Below, piece after piece: positions 6,872-9,021 of a DNA stretch of 9,021 nucleotides. The first letter of the stretch is position 1. Each line of letters begins with the position of its first letter. Location: assembly GCA_021827225.1 (NCBI GenBank), contig JAKAXG010000132.1, forward strand, positions 1 to 9,021. The letters run 5' to 3'. The notes below the pieces were generated by a model. The model worked only from the letters and a program-made list of their open reading frames with translations, searched no databases and was not told the origin of the DNA. The position numbers and the translations under genes are program-made. Source of the DNA: Actinomycetes bacterium. GTDB taxonomy: Bacteria > Actinomycetota > Acidimicrobiia > Acidimicrobiales > Palsa-688.

Positions 6872-8644
6872 CTAGAGATACTGCCCGGTGGCCACCCGCT
6901 CGATGGACCTCCCGCCGGTGGTCTCCTCGCCCTGGGCCATGATCGTGCGGATGTAGACGATCCTCTCCCCCTTCTTGCCGGAGATCTTGGCCCAGTCGTC
7001 GGGATTGGTGGTGTTGGGCAGGTCCTCGTGCTCCTTGTACTCCTGGCGGATGGAGTCGAGGAGGTCCTGGGTGCGGATCCCGCGGCTGTCGCCGGCGATC
7101 ACCCGCTTGATGGCCAGCTTCTTGGCCCGTCGCACGATGTTCTCGATCATGGCCCCGGACGAGAAGTCCTTGTAGTACATGATCTCCTTGTCGCCGTTCT
7201 GGTAGGTGACCTCGAGGAACTGGTTGCTCTCGTCGTCGCGGTACATCTCGGCGACGGTCCGCTCGATCATGGACTGCACCGCCTTGTCCCGGTCCCCGCC
7301 GCCCAGCTCCGCCACCTCGGTGGCGTCCAGGGGCAGGTCGGTGGTCAGGTAGCGGGCGAAGATCTGGGCCGCCGCGTCCTTGTCGGGGCGCTCGATCTTG
7401 ATCTTCACGTCCAGCCGGCCGGGGCGCAGGATGGCCGGGTCGATCAGGTCCTCCCGGTTCGAGGCGCCGATGACGATGACGTTGCGGAGAGTCTCCACCC
7501 CGTCGATCTCGGCCAGCAGCTGCGGCACGATGGTCGATTCCATGTCGGAGCTGATGCCGGTGCCCCGGGTCCGGAACAGCGAGTCCATCTCGTCGAAGAA
7601 GACGATGACCGGCACGCCCTCCTCGCTCTTCTCCCTGGCCCGCTGGAACACCAGCCGGATCTGGCGCTCGGTCTCGCCGACGTACTTGTTGAGCAGCTCC
7701 GGTCCCTTGATGTTGAGGAAGTAGCTGCGGGCCGCCTTGTCGCCGGTGGCCTCTGACACCTTCTTGGCCAGCGAGTTGGCCACCGCCTTGGCGATGAGGG
7801 TCTTACCGCATCCGGGGGGCCCGTAGAGCAGGATCCCCTTGGGAGCCGGGAGCTTGTGCTCGACGAAGAGGTCACGGTGCAGGAACGGCAACTCGACGGC
7901 GTCGGTGATGGCCTCGATCTGGCTGTCGAGGCCGCCGACGTCGGCGTAGGAGATGTCTGGCACCTCCTCGAGGACCAGCTCCTCCACCTCCGGCCGGGGC
8001 AGCTTCTCCAGCAGCAGGCCGGTGCGGGAGTCCATCAGCAGGGAGTCACCGGCGCGTAGCCGCACGTCAACCAGGCTGTCAGCCATCTCCACGACCCGCT
8101 CCTCGTCGGCCCGGCCGACTATCACCGCCCGGCCGTCGTCGAGGACCTCCTTCAGGGTCACGATCTCGCCGGACTTCTCGCCGGAGCGGGCCAGCACCAC
8201 GTTGAGCGACTCGTTGAGCACGACCTCGGCCCCCCGGCGCAGCTCCGAGGCGTCGTCGGCCAGCTCGGGATGGAGGGCCACCCGCATCTTGCGCCCACCG
8301 GAGAAGACGTCGACGGTCCCGTCGTCGTTGCGACCGAGGAAGGTCCCGTACGCCGAGGGCGGCTGGGTCAGCTTGTCGACCTCCTCCCGCAGGGCGGCGA
8401 TGTGCTCGCGCGCCTCGCGCAGGGTGAAGGTGAGCCGCTCGTTCTGGGAGATGGCCTGCTGGAGCTGCCCCTTGGTCTCGAGCAGCTTCTCCTCGAGGGT
8501 GCGGACCCTCTTCGGCCCCTCCTGCATGCGGCGCCGCAGTGCCACCAGCTCGTCCTCTAGAGCACGGGCGTGCTCGCGCAGCTCAGCCAGCTGGGAAAGG
8601 TCGTCGCGGTCGCTCGGATCGCCATCGAAAGGAGAGTCGCTCAA
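6872..8644 (-). CDS. arc: Proteasome-associated AAA ATPase ARC/Mpa
   Basis: Ring ATPase that binds Pup, unfolds pupylated proteins and feeds them into the 20S core; 590 residues. In order: a coiled coil (about 15-93) that captures Pup; an interdomain of two OB-type barrels (about 96-225); and an AAA+ module with Walker A GPPGCGKT (275-282), pore-loop motif YVGE (321-324), Walker B VIVFFDE (346-352), sensor-1 N396, arginine fingers R407 and R410, and a helical lid. The chain ends GQYL, the penultimate-Tyr tail that docks into pockets of the alpha ring. The start is TTG 8644, with GAGG six bases upstream; a nearby upstream GTG is out of frame and the next in-frame Met is at residue 40, inside the coiled coil. 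It leads the cluster; the 169 bases to dop hold a small open frame. Confidence 0.97.
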   Translation of the reverse strand: MSDSPFDGDPSDRDDLSQLAELREHARALEDELVALRRRMQEGPKRVRTLEEKLLETKGQLQQAISQNERLTFTLREAREHIAALREEVDKLTQPPSAYGTFLGRNDDGTVDVFSGGRKMRVALHPELADDASELRRGAEVVLNESLNVVLARSGEKSGEIVTLKEVLDDGRAVIVGRADEERVVEMADSLVDVRLRAGDSLLMDSRTGLLLEKLPRPEVEELVLEEVPDISYADVGGLDSQIEAITDAVELPFLHRDLFVEHKLPAPKGILLYGPPGCGKTLIAKAVANSLAKKVSEATGDKAARSYFLNIKGPELLNKYVGETERQIRLVFQRAREKSEEGVPVIVFFDEMDSLFRTRGTGISSDMESTIVPQLLAEIDGVETLRNVIVIGASNREDLIDPAILRPGRLDVKIKIERPDKDAAAQIFARYLTTDLPLDATEVAELGGGDRDKAVQSMIERTVAEMYRDDESNQFLEVTYQNGDKEIMYYKDFSSGAMIENIVRRAKKLAIKRVIAGDSRGIRTQDLLDSIRQEYKEHEDLPNTTNPDDWAKISGKKGERIVYIRTIMAQGEETTGGRSIERVATGQYL

Positions 8645-8750
8645 CGGGCACCTCGCAGGGTCGTCTGGCCGCCGCTGGAGCGGGGACCATCTGGCTGGAA
8701 CTTACCCCCTACCCAGCCGTAGGTGCAGGCCAATACGTCACGGTTCGAAG

Positions 8751-8784
8751 GTCGATTTTCACAGCGCCCGACGCGAAAATTGAC
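8751..8784. promoter_or_regulatory. Inverted repeat in the divergent arc/ferredoxin region
   Basis: GTCGATTTTC (8751-8760) and GAAAATTGAC (8775-8784) are inverted copies, 9 of 10 bases, around a 14-base GC-rich centre. A second pair, AATACGT (8732-8738) and ACGTATT (8785-8791), flanks them with unequal spacing. The block stands out as AT-rich within very GC-rich DNA and overlaps the -35 box of the rightward promoter candidate, so it could be an operator acting on one or both genes. No regulator is identified. Confidence 0.45.
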
Positions 8785-8809
8785 ACGTATTCGCGGCCGT
8801 CGGTACCGT
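8780..8809 (+). promoter_or_regulatory. Promoter candidate for the ferredoxin gene
   Basis: TTGACA (8780-8785) is an exact -35 consensus; 18 bases later TACCGT (8804-8809) fits the actinobacterial TANNNT -10 pattern and lies in the small palindrome CGGTACCG (8801-8808). Transcription would begin near 8816 and give a leader of about 90 bases. A second -10-like TAAATT at 8817-8822 lacks a matching -35. No equally good promoter was found for arc on the other strand; the best -10 there, TAAGTT read leftward from 8704, has no -35. Confidence 0.5.
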
Positions 8810-8834
8810 CGAACGATAAATTGACCGCGTGCCT

Positions 8835-8871
8835 CGGAGGGACTCCGGGGCCCGGTTTCCCCCGGAAACTG
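8835..8871 (+). other. Two hairpins in the predicted ferredoxin leader
   Basis: CGGAG (8835-8839) pairs with CTCCG (8843-8847) over a three-base loop. Just after it GTTTCC (8855-8860) pairs with GGAAAC (8864-8869) around CCC, extendable to eight pairs if one G-U pair is allowed (8853-8871). They sit between the predicted transcription start and the ATG at 8905. They could shape message stability or be part of a leader control; neither hairpin is followed by a T-run. Confidence 0.4.
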
Positions 8872-8904
8872 TCGTTTACTCTCGAAGCGAGGCGAGTCAC
8901 CGCG

Positions 8905-9021
8905 ATGAAGGTTTGGATCGACCAGGATCTCTGCACCGGAGACGGTCTCTGCGAGGAGATCGCCCCTGCAGTCTTCACGCTGCTCGACGACGGGCTCTCC
9001 TATGTCAAGGAGGGCGACAAG
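8905..9021 (+). CDS. Small ferredoxin, N-terminal 39 residues (3' end outside window)
   Basis: An electron carrier of the short actinobacterial ferredoxin group, beginning MKVWIDQDLCTGDGLCEEIA. C10 and C16 are two cluster ligands, and D13 occupies the place where a [4Fe-4S] protein has its second cysteine. The C-x2-D-x2-C pattern suggests a [3Fe-4S] cluster or an Asp-ligated [4Fe-4S] cluster, as in the ferredoxin of Pyrococcus furiosus. The remaining cysteine ligand expected near the C-terminus is beyond the window. Such ferredoxins often serve cytochromes P450 or other oxygenases, but no such partner is visible here. ATG 8905 has GAGG about twelve bases upstream, a weak fit. The gene is transcribed away from arc; whether it has any link to the proteasome is unknown. 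Confidence 0.9.
   Translation, partial: MKVWIDQDLCTGDGLCEEIAPAVFTLLDDGLSYVKEGDK

Noticed and set aside
6602..7756. Open frame of 384 codons on the + strand opposite arc and dop
   Set aside because: Repetitive Leu/Val/Asp/Gly composition and antisense to the AAA+ domain; a shadow of the real gene.
8709..8978. Open frame of 89 codons on the - strand across the divergent region
   Set aside because: It covers promoter-like DNA and the ferredoxin start in antisense, has no ribosome site and no recognisable product.
1..9021. CRISPR arrays, tRNA or rRNA genes, insertion sequences, prophage or defence genes
   Set aside because: No spaced repeats, clover-leaf patterns, transposase motifs or terminal inverted repeats were seen; nearly all DNA is explained by the listed genes.

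Overview
The window is GC-rich (roughly 70 %), with strong G/C preference at third codon positions, several GTG/TTG starts and tightly packed genes. A complete Pup-proteasome core points to an actinobacterium. The short PrcA, the style of the Dop N-terminus and the unusual flanking genes would fit a deep branch such as Acidimicrobiia, but that placement is an impression from memory, not a computed result.

Left part (1-3389, + strand): a compact module of four genes. It holds the C-terminal end of a LytS-type histidine kinase (cut by the window edge), a LytTR-type response regulator overlapping it by four bases, a small two-helix membrane protein of DUF485 type, and a sodium:solute symporter of the ActP/MctP monocarboxylate branch. 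The layout suggests a sensor pair that controls, or responds to, uptake of a small organic acid such as acetate or pyruvate. The symporter carries an unusual soluble insert of about 95 residues.

Middle: a 13-bp perfect inverted repeat overlaps the symporter stop codon and lies just beyond the end of prcA. It separates the two converging transcription units.

Right part (3412-8644, - strand): arc/mpa - dop - pup - prcB - prcA, read right to left. ARC is the ring ATPase that recruits and unfolds pupylated substrates. Dop deamidates the C-terminal Gln of Pup and also removes Pup from substrates. Pup is the protein tag, and PrcB/PrcA form the 20S core. The ligase PafA is not in the window. A 169-base gap between arc and dop holds a 42-codon open frame with coding-like composition, a plausible ribosome site, and an end that overlaps the dop start. 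It is a candidate small protein that I do not recognise.

Far right (8645-9021): a divergent intergenic region with a good TTGACA-N18-TACCGT promoter candidate, an inverted repeat over the -35 box and two hairpins in the predicted leader. It precedes the first 39 codons of a small ferredoxin with Asp in place of a cluster cysteine.

No RNA genes, CRISPR array, insertion sequence or origin was seen. Apart from the small frame and the symporter insert, the genes belong to known families.
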